This document shows, piece after piece, positions 30,249 to 41,557 of a DNA stretch of 64,000 nucleotides (positions are counted from its first letter, which is position 1; every line of letters starts with the position of its first letter). This stretch comes from Blepharisma japonicum (lineage: Eukaryota > Ciliophora > Heterotrichea > Heterotrichida > Blepharismidae): the NCBI GenBank assembly GCA_949751835.1, contig CATKHK010000045.1, positions 62,001 through 126,000 of the forward strand, in the 5' to 3' direction. Under the pieces are notes generated by a model. It had not been told where the DNA came from, ran no database searches, and saw nothing but the letters and a program-made list of their open reading frames with translations. The translations under genes and the position numbers were made by a program.

Positions 30249-30689
30249 CTACATTGCGTATCTCTGTGTCCAAATTCTAGCAGTCGTTTTAAATTTCTCA
30301 GTATCATTAATATCTTCGATATTATGATTAGCATTACAATCAGAAATTGGATTTTTTAATAGATCAATAATATATTTAATCACAGTCCTTATTGTTTTAG
30401 CTGCTGACCAATCATCTTTCCAAAAACAATGATAAGTGCAAAACTTTCCATCAGGATTTATATTTTGATGATAAATCTTAGTCGTGAATACCACATTTGG
30501 CGGTTTCATAGGATAATCCTCAGGGATTGTAATTCTCAAAAAAAAGTGACCTCCTTCATATGGAGTCTCCAACGGTCCTGAAATAACAGCATTCCAAATA
30601 AAAGAATTATCACTTTGCATCTCCATTGAACAATTTTCTATTGGATTGTTTGCGAAATCGTTGAACTCTTTATGAATTCTGCTCTCCAT
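30249..30689 (-). CDS. E2 ubiquitin-conjugating enzyme
   Basis: 146 residues spanning a complete UBC fold (GPLETPYEGGHFFLRI, DYPMKPPNVVF, then DWSAAKTI). The likely catalytic Cys is C84 in GKFC. The usual HPN tripeptide reads HQN, and the segment after C84 (TYHCFWKDD) is two residues longer than in UBE2D-type enzymes, so this is a divergent member, though the Asn needed for catalysis is kept. It is convergent with the RING-WWE gene, with about 70 bases between them. Confidence 0.93.
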   Translation of the reverse strand: MESRIHKEFNDFANNPIENCSMEMQSDNSFIWNAVISGPLETPYEGGHFFLRITIPEDYPMKPPNVVFTTKIYHQNINPDGKFCTYHCFWKDDWSAAKTIRTVIKYIIDLLKNPISDCNANHNIEDINDTEKFKTTARIWTQRYAM

Positions 30690-30701
30690 TTATTGATAAA
30701 A

Positions 30702-33700
30702 TTAATTTCTTACTTCATTATCTACGAAAAAGCATCTATGGGTTTTCCCAATTGTCGGAACACTGATTTCTCTATTGAATGTAAATAAAAAGTGCCCGGG
30801 GTATCTTATTTCCAGCATTTCCTTGGTTACATCGCTAACGTTGATTTTTCCTGCTTCACCTCCGCTTTCCATTTTATTAGCAATCAGCACATCTGGGCCA
30901 TATATATCGTATCTTACAATAGTAGTACCTATAATCCCAGCAATAACTTCTCCAGTATGGAGTCCAATTCTCATATTCAGCTGACTGCCGTTAACTTCAT
31001 TGACTTCATTTATAATTCTAATCATATCTTTTGCCATATTAATCATATTCAGGCATTCAATTTCAGGGTCTCTTGACTCTTCATTTGTGTACCCCATGAC
31101 AACATAACAGTCTCCTATTGTATGAACTTTATACACACAGTGAGTTACACAGAGCTTATCAAATCTCGTAAAAAGCTCTGAGAGCATCCCTACAACATCT
31201 TGAGGCGTTTTATTTGAGCTTCATGCAGTAAACCCTACAATATCTGCATAAAGTAAAGTCACTTGGAAAAGTCGATCAGTGCTTGGCTTTCCTTGTTTTA
31301 AATTATCCAGCACATTAGGTGGCATCATCTGTGTTAGCAGCTTATCAGTTTTTTCTATTTCTTTTTCAGCAAGTATCCTCAAATTTTCATGAATTCTTAA
31401 ATGGTTTTCTTGCGAGTACACGCTCGATAAATGAGTTAAGGCAAATGCCCCAATTAAAACAATATTATAATAATGAGAGCCGCTGTCAGCATAAATAACC
31501 CCAGTAATCACCCATGAAATATAAACCGCAAAATTTGACCAGATTAGATTAGTAATCGAGATTCCACTGATATAATTTAGGATAAGAATAATAAACATAA
31601 TTTCAACAGCCACAAGGTCATCTACTACAACTTCACAATAATCGTAAGCGTTAAGTGCCGAAACACACATAAATAATACAGAAATTACTATCAACAAAGG
31701 ATAAAGTCTGGTCAAGTAGATTTTATTGTGAAGGGTAATCACTAATGCCAGAATAGTTACCACTATAATTCTGCTGATAAGGATCGGAGTATTTGTGCAC
31801 GTATTTAAGTAGCTGTATTTCAAAATATCCACAAATAGCAGCCAGCCAAAGCAAACGGCGGAAATCGAGACTACAATGTATTTGGCGTCTCTGCTTTTGT
31901 TTAGCTTGTCTTCTCTGTACTGCTTTTGAACTTCGTTTTCTTTGCAGGAAAAATCGAAGAATTTGACTTTATTGATTTGTCCAGTGAAGTTTCGTTTAAA
32001 AACTTCTTTGGGGTTTTTCAATTCAAAGTGGTCTAAGATTGTACTGTATCTTGTGAGTTTTGAAAGAGTTGTGGTATTTGTTTCTGTTGGAATATCGTCA
32101 TAACCATTTTGCCCAGCTGAGCTTAGGCGTGATCCTCTTCGCTGATCAATGATTTGTTTTACTGAGCTATTAGGATCTGGGACCTCTGTAACTATAAATG
32201 TGTGCATTATCCCTTTTCCTTTAGCTTCTACTTCATTTGGATCAAAAGAAAGCCCCGCGTAATTTTCTAACACATCATACGTTTCTTTCGAGATTTGGAT
32301 ATTATTTGCCATCTTCAAAGTTGAGCACATTCTGCTTGCTGTATTGACAGTATCCCCTACAAGTGAAAATTGCGGTTTATGGAACCCAACAACTCCAGCA
32401 GTCACTGGGCCACTATTTATCCCAATTTTTACTTTTAGCTCCGCTCCGCTTTTCAAGCATAAAGTCTGTACATGTGAAATCATAGCCAATCCTAACTCGA
32501 CTGCTCTTCTAGCATGAGGGACTTCTCTAACTCTTGTAATCATTTCATTGTCGCTATCTTTTAATCCTCCACAAGCCATATAAGTTTTCCCAACAGTTTC
32601 TATTTTCGTCATCCCTACTACAGTGCAAATCTGATCAAATTCTTGAAACAATTGATCTAAAAATGAAGTTAATTCATTTGGTTTATATTCTGCACATATA
32701 GTATCAAAATCATAAATATCGCAGAATACTACAGTTACAATCCCTTGGTCTTCTGCTATATATCTTGCTCCATCTTTTACACGTTTGCTGACGAAGCTAG
32801 GTAAAAATATTGCTAAAATGTTTTGGGTTTTTTCTATGCCTATTTCTTTAAGTCTTGTATATTTGTGCTCAACTCTTTTAGAGAGGTCAATGAAATAGCC
32901 AACGATTCCTGATGAGAAGGCGATTGAAAGCATTATTATGATAAAAGATAAAATGTCAAGGGTTTCTTCAAATTGATCTTTTGAAGATGGATAATTAATG
33001 CTAATTGAGAAAAAGAATAAAGTCATTGCAAATACATTGATCGCTAAGTTTTTTGTTCAGTCGACATTAAATAAGATAAATGTAAGGGCAGGAATACAAG
33101 CTGTTGTTATTGTACCGATTTGAGAGTATGTCATTTCGATTATAAATTTGATTACTATAGCTATCAAGATAGATATAATCACAAAGTTAACATATTTTTT
33201 ATGAAAAATATCAGTCCATACAAAGAAAAGCATAATGGTAAATCCACACATACAAAGAGCTCTAATCAAGCTATAAGAAAGAACTGAATCAAGCCACAAA
33301 ATTTCAATTAGTGACCACACAGTGAAAAACACCCAAAGCAGTGTTGTTATTATTCTAAAATATACTTTATTTTCTGTTATATAAGTTTCTTTATAAAATC
33401 TCTCAATATATCTTGAAAGGAAATTCAAGGTATATTTATTTATATCAAAAAGTTCGTATTCTAGCGTAGCCTGAGTAATATTTCCTGATTTATACAAAAG
33501 TTTTAAACTGCTTGAAAATTGTTTTAATCTTGAAAACTTTTCTGACGATTTTAAAGTCATAGAAAATGACTTAATTTCTTCAAGAATTGTAGGAAACAGA
33601 ATAGCTCTTACATGCTTGTAAGTAATGTTCGGAATAATACTAACCAAAGGGACAGTGAGTATTAATATAACAGCTATCGGATAGCTCGAAATTTCTGAGC

Positions 33701-36700
33701 CAACCTGATATAAATCATTATCATCAAAATACACGCATGATAAAATAGTTACACAAAGAACAAGAGCTGAAATAGATAAAACATGAGATAATAAATATAG
33801 CAGTGAATATTGGAAAGTTTCACACAAAACTTGAAAAAGAATTGAGCACACCATTATAATGTACATCGTTAGCCCAATAATGTTAATATTTTCTGTTTTT
33901 CCTTCATTAGATATTGAGCTGAATGAGTAAAAAATCAGTACTGAAATTAGAAGAGCTTGGATAAATGAAAAAATGGTGTATTTCAGGATCCTTTTTATAT
34001 TGAAATATTTATTTAAAATTCCAATTGAATATACTTGGAGATTTTCGAAAATTTTTTTGGGGGATAATGGCTGGTCAAGGACCCCTAATAAAATAATAGG
34101 GATAGTGGTGAACAAAATATTGTATCCAATTAGCAGGTCGCCATCAAATATTAAAGTCCCTGAAAATTCGCTGACCCACACAAATACGAATATTAGATAA
34201 GTCAATATAAAATTTTTATATAGATAAAGTAGCAAAGCTTTTGTAATTCTCATATAATTTCAGAATCCATATACTAATAGCAGCCTTTCTAGCTGTGCGA
34301 AGTCTGTGACGTTAATTTCTCCATAGTTTTGGGCTTGACTTTCTAAGTTATTGATAATCCCAATTCCAATATCAGCTTCTTGTATCATCGGTATATCTCC
34401 ATTCCCATCTCCAATTGCTAGAGTAAGGGGCTTAAAACTTGTGTTTTCTTTTAATAACTTTACAACTTTAGCTTTATCTTGAGGTAAAAATCCATAAAAA
34501 CAAATAGATTCAGCTGCTAAAAGCAGGCAGACTAGGAGTTTTCTTGTTTCATCTATTCCATATGCAGTATCAAAAGAAATCCTATCAATTGTCAATGAAA
34601 ATTTTACCTTATCATGTGCAAATGATTTGTCTAAAAGCTGAAAATTACTAGTAAATCTTTCTCTTAAGGTAAACTCTTTTCCCATAGTGTGGACCGCAAG
34701 GAGCTTTTCAGCCCCATTTTGAAATGGCATAACATCAGGGTCTTCGTTTTCTGGCTCTGAGTAATTAGCACTTACTGCTTCTTTTAATAATTGTTGGCTA
34801 TCTCTTACTGATATTGATCGCATATGCAGATTTATTGATTTATTTCTTCTGTAAGAAATTTTTTTCTTATAACTTAAAGATTGATTCCTGGATATCATTG
34901 AGCTTACGCCTTCACCATAAATATAATTCATTATACCATTTTGCAAGGCTTTAGTGCAGAGGTATTGACTATTTAAGCCATGAATTTTGAAAATCGGGCT
35001 TTCTTTTTTAAATAAATTAGATTTATAAGCTGCAGTTATGCATGAAATTTCTTCGTCACTGCTCAAAAGTCATATTTTAATTCCTGCATCCTCCAAATTC
35101 ATAATAGCCTCTTGGGTTTTTGAAGATATGCTATCTTCAATGCCAATGATGCCTAAATATGATAAATTCGCTTCCATGTCTTGAAATAAAATTTCCATTC
35201 TGACATCGCTATTTATAGGTGAGCTCCTTATTATTTCTAGCTTTTTCTTGAACTCAAAGTTCTCTTCTGGGCTAATAATTCTGCAGCCTTCAATTATAGA
35301 TCTTTGACCCTTGAAACATAGCTCTTTCGTCTTCTCATCAATAAAGTTTTTAATTTCATGTGTAACATCCAGTAGTGGAATTATTTGTTCCAGACATCCT
35401 TTACTATATAAAATAGCAAAATCTTCTCCCTCTTTTTCCAAAACAATTGAACATTTTTGGGTAATTGAGCTATAAGGTCTTGAAGCAATAACCTTATAGA
35501 GCTCTAAAGCTCCATTTCACTCAATTACAATGTTTTTAGGATTCATATTGATGACTTTTAAGCCATATATTTTGGCAGACTCCAATAATAACTTTTCTTC
35601 AACTGAAATTCCTATGAATTTCCAGTTTTTTTCGTTTTCAATTACACAGGAATTGCATAAAGCCATGCATTTAATGAAATGCAAAAGTTGAGAATCGCCT
35701 TTTTCAGTTAAAGCTTCATCTTTGAGCTTTATTAGAGGTCTTGACGAGTTGAAGGAGTCAATATTGATTTTTTCATGAGTTTTTTCAAGCTCAGGAAGTG
35801 TCGTTCCAAACTGATTTTCTATATGAGATGTAAGTGGTTTCTCTTCATCATTTATAGTCAAATAGCTCTCAAACAAGCCTCCTTTCGTATAAGTATCCAG
35901 TCCAATTATGCAGGTTTCCAAGATTAGCGCATTTTCAGTTATTGTGCCTGTTTTATCAGCCAGAATATACTCCACCTGTCCTAAGTCCTCATTTAAATCT
36001 CCAGTTCGAAACTCGATTTCCCCTCCTGTTTGTCTTTCAATCATTCAAACTTGAAAAATTCTTATTATATCCATAGTCACAAAAAGCGAAATGGGTATAA
36101 TGTTATTATATAAAAGCACGAAATTAACATACGACTCAAAAGTATTATAATCATGGTTGGTATTATACACAAAATACTGAAAAATCAGTGAAAATGCGAC
36201 TATTAGTTGTAGAAATAGTAAAATATACACCACACATTCATTGACTCGTTTTTCAATCCTGCTGGTCTTTTTTAAGGGTTTTTGGATATTCATGTGGATT
36301 TTCGTTTCTTTTCCAGCATAAACAACGACGCCAATAATAGAATTTGATCCTTTTAGTGTACTTCCGCGGAAAACTGCATTATCAAGTGATAAATCTATTG
36401 ACTTTGGATATAATTTAAGCCTCAAGTCTCCTCCAAAATGAGAAAAATCATTAGTGGGGTCATCAAGCTTTATTGTGCCTGAAAGCCTCTTTAGTGCCAG
36501 CTCTTCATCAGTATTAAATATTACCTTGTGAGTTTCAGGGACGGCAGTTTTTAATTTCAATTCCGTTTTCCCCAAAATTCCGGATCTGCTTACATAGCAA
36601 GTACCATCAGGATTATCAGCTGAAAGTAGCAAAATATCAGCAGGAATCTTTTCCCCATCTAATACATTTATAATGTGCCCAACTTGTAAATCTTTCCATT

Positions 36701-37070
36701 TGGCTTGCTCAAACTTAACTCCATTCCAGCATCGACAAAATGAATTGTTTGTTATTTTATCACCTTTATGCCTACGATGATCATCATAAGCATCTTTTAG
36801 AAAGGTAAAGGCTAATAAGAAACTAAATGGAGCTATTGTACTTCAGGAGGCAGTTGGGTTCGCAGTTATTGGAATTAGCTGAAATATAGAGACAGTCAAA
36901 AATCATATATTTGAAAACCTATGGAACTGCTCGAACAAATTCTTTGGAATAATGGTTATTGGGTTATATCGAGTGGATCTCACTTTATTTTTCGGATACA
37001 AAGATGTGGGCTCAAGTGCATATCCTGTAAGTTCTATTTCTCGACTCCTCTCATTTTGTTGTTGTGACAT
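30702..37070 (-). CDS. Guanylate cyclase with N-terminal P4-ATPase-like half (eight TGA = Trp)
   Basis: A single 2122-residue gene from ATG 37070, continuous only if eight TGA codons (36903, 36843, 36045, 35517, 35070, 34260, 33057, 31221) are Trp. The N-terminal about 1250 residues form a P4-type ATPase ([25 protein letters not shown]). The phosphorylation site DKTGT (Asp372) is intact, but DGET is LGKT (166-169) and TGDK is SSDE. Then come membrane segments, cyclase C1 (about 1443-1625), six more membrane segments and C2 (from about 1936). C2 has both metal Asps (D1943, D1987). C1 has only one (D1451; the other is Lys1495) but supplies E1491 and S1569 for guanine recognition and N1576/R1580. 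Together they make one composite catalytic site, with C1 and C2 swapped relative to mammalian adenylyl cyclase, as in other ciliate and apicomplexan guanylate cyclases. Confidence 0.95.
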
Positions 37071-37807
37071 TAGATATATAATTAGTTTATCAGTAAATCA
37101 TATCTTAGGATTTTAAAATAAATTAATTTTCAATGTGAGTTATTTTTGTAATTGTTATGATGATTTTTGGGTTTATTTTAGTATTCTAAATTGACTTAAT
37201 ATTGGGTAGTTATTGTTAATTAATGAGGTGAGATGCATATGGCAAAATCTAGAATAAAAGAAATATAGAATAGATATACTTTCTCTAAAGGGAAATATTC
37301 CTGTATGAGTTTGATTACTGCCAAATCGAACTGAGAAATTTTATTTAAGCAAAAATAATTAATAATCAAAATTATTGTGAGAATTCTATAACTGAAAGTA
37401 TTCTTATTAATTAAGTAGCAGCACTCTATCTTATTATAAATAAATAATTGCTTCACTGTAAACTTATTCTTCCTTGGATAGCATAAAATTTCTTACATAA
37501 ATTTATAAATTATGTGTTACTCAAGTGAGTATTATTCATATTAATTTATCACATCTAAATCTTGTCTTATTAAAATTATATATCTATAAAATAAATTTCA
37601 GAGACCCTTTGATTATGGCTATTTTTGCTTTAATAGCAGCAATAAGTATTATAATTTTTTGATACTTTTAATTAGTTTTGATTAAATCATTTTTGAATAT
37701 ATTTAGTAAATTTGATAAAATCTTTGAAATTACCTTATTCTTTGATTGTCCTTAAGCATATTTAAAATTCTAAGTAGAAATTATTTTATCTTTAAATTTA
37801 TCATTAC
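37071..37807. other. Intergenic, AT-rich
   Basis: About 735 bases between the cyclase 5' end and the 3' end of the EH-domain gene. A 78-codon open frame on the minus strand (37220-37456) has AT-driven composition (Ile, Phe, Tyr, Leu) and I do not consider it a gene. Confidence 0.5.
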
Positions 37808-40800
37808 TTAATCAAATTCAAGTTCTGCAGGAGATTTTCGAGGCTTTATGGCAGATGTTTCAATTTTAAATAAATCTCCTTTAAAAGCATTCGCGATTGG
37901 AGCACTTTGAAAATCAAAGCCTTGGCCATTAAACTTATCAAATTGTGGGTCAAATTTAATATCATCTGGCTTGAATTCAAAAGAAAAAGCTGGGCTATTT
38001 TCAGCTTTAGGCTGAGAACTCTCTTTGCCAAAATCAAATTCTACTTTCGGTTGGTTATTACTTTTTGGCATTCCTTTATTGAAATCGAACTGAGGAGGTT
38101 GCGCAAATCCTTTATTGAAATCAAATTGAGGAGCTTTTGGTTCGTCTTTATTAAAATCAAACTCCATCTTTGGCTGAGAATTTTCTTTTGGGGCTATAGC
38201 TTGAGGAGCATTCTTATTGAAATCAAAATCGATCTTTGGCTGAGGTTTTTCTTTTGGGGCTATGCTAAGCTCAGCTTTTGGAGCATCTTTATTAAAATTA
38301 AATTCCGATTTGGGCTGAGGATTGTCTTTTGGAACTTGGCTAAAATCAGCTTTAGGCGCATCCTTATTAAAATTAAACTCCATTTTAGGCTGAGGATTGT
38401 CTATTGGGAATTGATTAAAGTCAGTTTTCGGCGTATCCTTATTAAAATCAAACTCTAATTTTGGCTGAGGGCTAATTTTTTGGGGTTGGTTGAAGTCAGC
38501 TTTAAGCGAATCCTTATTGAAATCAAATTCTAATTTTGGTTGAGGATTATTTTTAGGGGCTTGATTAAAATTAAATTCAAGATTAGGCTGAGGATTTTTC
38601 TTTGGTGTATCATTTCCAAATCCAAATTCCAATTTCGGTTGAGGAATATCTTCAGGTTTCAAGTCAAAATCGAAGTCAGGTTTTTCATTATCATACTCTA
38701 AAGATTCACTTGAGCTAGAAGATGACTCATCTAATTTTAAATCTTTTCCCGTGGTCGAATAATTGACGCTTGAAGAAATTTTAATTTCAGGTATATATTG
38801 AAATTCATTTACAGCAGGTATTGGCACCTCTTTTGGTTCTAATGGGAATTTAAACTGATCTGCAGGCTTTGGGGGAGAAGTATTAAAAGCATCTATCTTT
38901 ATCTCTTTAGTCTCTTTTGGCTTTTGCATATCAAAGGAAAACGAAGAAGTAGCGACTGGCTCAGATTTGAAACTTGACTCTGGGGACTCAGATCTTATAG
39001 TAGGTGAAGATGATTTTGAATCTTTATCAGACTTAATCTCCTTAGGCATATCAAAGCTAAAGTTTTGAGCTGGCAATTTAATATTAGCTTGATCTTTACT
39101 TTTATCTGATGAATTAAATTGACGTAATTGATCAGCATTAGGTTTTGGATCAAGAGAAAATTGTATTTTATTATTTTGGTTTTGATTTTTCAATTCAATT
39201 GTAGGATTTGGTTCAATTTTTGGCTGCTCTATAACTGGAGCAACTCTTTGGATCAAAGCATCTTTTGGAAAATCAAAAATACTAGTTTCTTTGGCAGGGA
39301 CAGGCTTTTTATTTTCAAGCTTTGTTATATCCATGTTAAAATCAAACATTGGTGTAATTTTATTTTCTATTTTTTGTGCATTTGTGAAGTCAAATCCAAA
39401 TCCTTCAGATTTTAAGGCTGGTTTTGGAGGCTCAAACTGAAATGAATTTTGTTCAATTTTTTTATCAACTTTTGGAGGCTTAATAGATTTATCTTCAAAT
39501 TTGAGAGGCTGGGAGTTAAAATCAAAGTTTGGAATATCTGGCTTTTTATTTGAAATTTCTTGAAAAGCTGTAAAATTATTTGGCTCTCTTTCTAAATTTG
39601 GTGATTCAGTCTTTTTGTCAACTATTGGAGGTTCTGGTATTGGATTCTGCTTTTGCACCACCTTGTCTTCTTTGCTAGGGCCTTTAACTTCAAAATTAAA
39701 AATTTCAATAGATGGCAAGTTCAAGGCTGTAGGCTCAATTTTCCTTTCATTCGTTGAAAATTCAAATTGAAAATCAGGCTTGATTGATTTCGTTTCTACT
39801 GCAGCTTGTACTGGTTTAATTTCTTTCACTTCTGTTTCAAATTTAGCTTTACTATTAAACTCAAAAGTTTCATTTTTGCTTTCAATTGCATTTGTATTGT
39901 CTTTTTGAGAAAAATTAAATTTTTCGCTTGGAGCATTAAAATTAAAAGCTTCCACTTTCTTTTCTACAACTATATTTTCTTGTTTATTTTCAAATTTTGG
40001 TTTTTCAGTTTTGCTTTTCTGCCTCTCTACATAATTTTCATATTGTTCTTTCTGTGAATCTGTTTTCCTTTCCATTAATTGCTTATTGATTTCTTGCAGC
40101 TGAGCCAATTGATTTTTTAATTCACTCAGCTCATCATCCTTCTTTTTTATATTGTCTTCAAATTTAATTTTTGCACTAGCCAGCTCATTATGCATTTTTG
40201 TGTGTGAGCCTTCTTGTTCTCTAATCTTTGTTTCTAGCTGCTTATTTTTTTGTTTATAAAGATCTAACTCATTTTTATCATATTCAACCATATCTTTTAG
40301 ATTTGCCAGCCAGTCATTTTTGCTTTTGATCATCGCTTCTTTCTCTTTTATTATCTTTTCAAGCTGTTCTACGACCATATAGTCTTTGGATATCGAGACT
40401 TCTTCTGTTCTAGGGATTTCTTCATAAGATCTTATTGAGCTAGTTTTGGAGTGCTTCTGAATTTTTGGCTGCGGCGGAGTGGCTGGAGGAGGGGGTGGGC
40501 TGGTATTAAATTGATCCATACTTGGAAATGTAAATTCTATAACTTTGGGAGGTAGCTTAGGAGATGGAGGCTTTTCTGGTTTAGGCTTTTCTTTGAATGA
40601 AGGAGCAGGAGGAAGAGGAGGCGGTGGAGATAAAGGAGATGCATCTTCATTTTGAAATGCTAGTCGCTTTAGTGAGTCAGGGAGAACATCAGGCACTTCA
40701 AACCCTTTTGATCTTACATTTGTGATTATATGCATTGCGATAATAAATTGCTCTTCTTTCATTATTCCTGTAGCCAATGGATCAGATAATTCCCAGATTT

Positions 40801-41020
40801 TCCTTAATGCAGGAACTGGAAGTTGTGTTTTCATTAAAATATCTCGGGCTTCTTTGCCAGACAAATGCCCTTTATTTCCGCATATATTCTTGAACCCTTC
40901 TTGATAAAGTTTGATTTCTGCTTTTGTGATTGCTGGAAATGAGCTTTGAGATGGGTTTGTATAAAATTGTGGGTAGCTCTGTGGCTGCTGAGGAAAGCCA
41001 GTTTGAAAAGCTTGATTCAT
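37808..41020 (-). CDS. EH-domain (Eps15-like) protein with C-terminal FDF repeats
   Basis: 1070 residues. An N-terminal EH domain (about 33-125: YQEGFKNI, LSGKEARDILMKTQLP, IWELSDPLATG) should bind NPF motifs. It is followed by Pro-rich segments (PPPPLPPAPS and similar), a coiled coil (about 215-320), a long unstructured Lys/Phe/Pro-rich region, and a C-terminal array of about eleven 15-24-residue repeats with consensus PQPKLEFDFNKD. The plan (EH, coiled coil, long disordered tail with short linear motifs) is that of Eps15/Pan1 endocytic scaffolds. The FDF repeats could be clathrin/AP-2-type docking motifs, an inference. No intron or TGA is seen. Confidence 0.9.
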   Translation of the reverse strand: MNQAFQTGFPQQPQSYPQFYTNPSQSSFPAITKAEIKLYQEGFKNICGNKGHLSGKEARDILMKTQLPVPALRKIWELSDPLATGIMKEEQFIIAMHIITNVRSKGFEVPDVLPDSLKRLAFQNEDASPLSPPPPLPPAPSFKEKPKPEKPPSPKLPPKVIEFTFPSMDQFNTSPPPPPATPPQPKIQKHSKTSSIRSYEEIPRTEEVSISKDYMVVEQLEKIIKEKEAMIKSKNDWLANLKDMVEYDKNELDLYKQKNKQLETKIREQEGSHTKMHNELASAKIKFEDNIKKKDDELSELKNQLAQLQEINKQLMERKTDSQKEQYENYVERQKSKTEKPKFENKQENIVVEKKVEAFNFNAPSEKFNFSQKDNTNAIESKNETFEFNSKAKFETEVKEIKPVQAAVETKSIKPDFQFEFSTNERKIEPTALNLPSIEIFNFEVKGPSKEDKVVQKQNPIPEPPIVDKKTESPNLEREPNNFTAFQEISNKKPDIPNFDFNSQPLKFEDKSIKPPKVDKKIEQNSFQFEPPKPALKSEGFGFDFTNAQKIENKITPMFDFNMDITKLENKKPVPAKETSIFDFPKDALIQRVAPVIEQPKIEPNPTIELKNQNQNNKIQFSLDPKPNADQLRQFNSSDKSKDQANIKLPAQNFSFDMPKEIKSDKDSKSSSPTIRSESPESSFKSEPVATSSFSFDMQKPKETKEIKIDAFNTSPPKPADQFKFPLEPKEVPIPAVNEFQYIPEIKISSSVNYSTTGKDLKLDESSSSSSESLEYDNEKPDFDFDLKPEDIPQPKLEFGFGNDTPKKNPQPNLEFNFNQAPKNNPQPKLEFDFNKDSLKADFNQPQKISPQPKLEFDFNKDTPKTDFNQFPIDNPQPKMEFNFNKDAPKADFSQVPKDNPQPKSEFNFNKDAPKAELSIAPKEKPQPKIDFDFNKNAPQAIAPKENSQPKMEFDFNKDEPKAPQFDFNKGFAQPPQFDFNKGMPKSNNQPKVEFDFGKESSQPKAENSPAFSFEFKPDDIKFDPQFDKFNGQGFDFQSAPIANAFKGDLFKIETSAIKPRKSPAELEFD
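38016..38650 (-). repeat. In-gene tandem repeat encoding P-Q-P-K-x-E-F-D-F-N-K-D units
   Basis: Eleven degenerate coding repeats of roughly 45-75 bases. Eight are well spaced and carry QPK-x-E/D-F-x-F; two central ones are shortened to QFDFNKG. Unit-length variation suggests ongoing expansion and contraction. Confidence 0.85.
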
Positions 41021-41557
41021 TTTATTACAATAATCTTATAGCAAATATGAAATAAAATATAATGAAAAGGTCACAATTAAAATTTCAGGCCAAATTTCGG
41101 GACAACTCCCTTATTCTGGACTCAGAAAGAAAAATTCTATACTTTTTGAGGGACCTTGATTATGAGAAGAATCTAAGAGAAAAGTGTGGAAATTAGAGTC
41201 TTCTAGTGCGACTGGAGTAAGTCGCTTGTCCTAACGACTAGAGAGATCATAGTCTCTGTTACTCAGAACTTGGATTTTCTTTCGTTTAAAGCTTTCAAGA
41301 AACAGATTTTGATTAATGATATCTTAAAATAATGGAAAGATTGATTTATTTTAATTTATAATTTATTTAAATTGATATATATATGTTTAACTTAAATCTG
41401 AGATAGTTTGGTTATGCATAATTAACTATTAGGCATAAGTGATCATAATTTCTAATTAAAACTGTATAAGATCGCAAACTGAAACACTCAAGATTATTTC
41501 ATTTTTATGCAAGTTTGCTGAATTTCTCATTATTTAATTTATTAACGATTTCTGAAA
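41021..41557. other. Divergent intergenic region with hairpin-rich island
   Basis: About 540 bases. Most is AT-rich, but 41150-41290 is GC-richer and holds nested complementary arms (see separate entry). Confidence 0.5.
41202..41257 (+). ncRNA. Candidate structured RNA (unclassified)
   Basis: TCTAGT (41202-41207) pairs with ACTAGA (41237-41242); inside it GCGAC (41208-41212) pairs with GTCGC (41221-41225) around an 8-base loop; a third hairpin (AGAGA/TCTCT) follows up to 41257. The arms stand out from the AT-rich surroundings in an intergenic region. It does not fold as a tRNA and I recognise no box C/D or H/ACA pattern. The strand is arbitrary. This is a weak candidate. Confidence 0.25.

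Noticed and set aside
30702-37070. Separate cyclase, membrane-protein and ATPase genes
   Set aside because: All segments are in one frame, separated only by TGA at Trp positions, and together they match the known ATPase-cyclase fusion of ciliates.
37220-37456. 78-codon minus-strand frame as a gene
   Set aside because: Amino acid content is what random AT-rich DNA gives, with no domain, signal or conserved neighbour.
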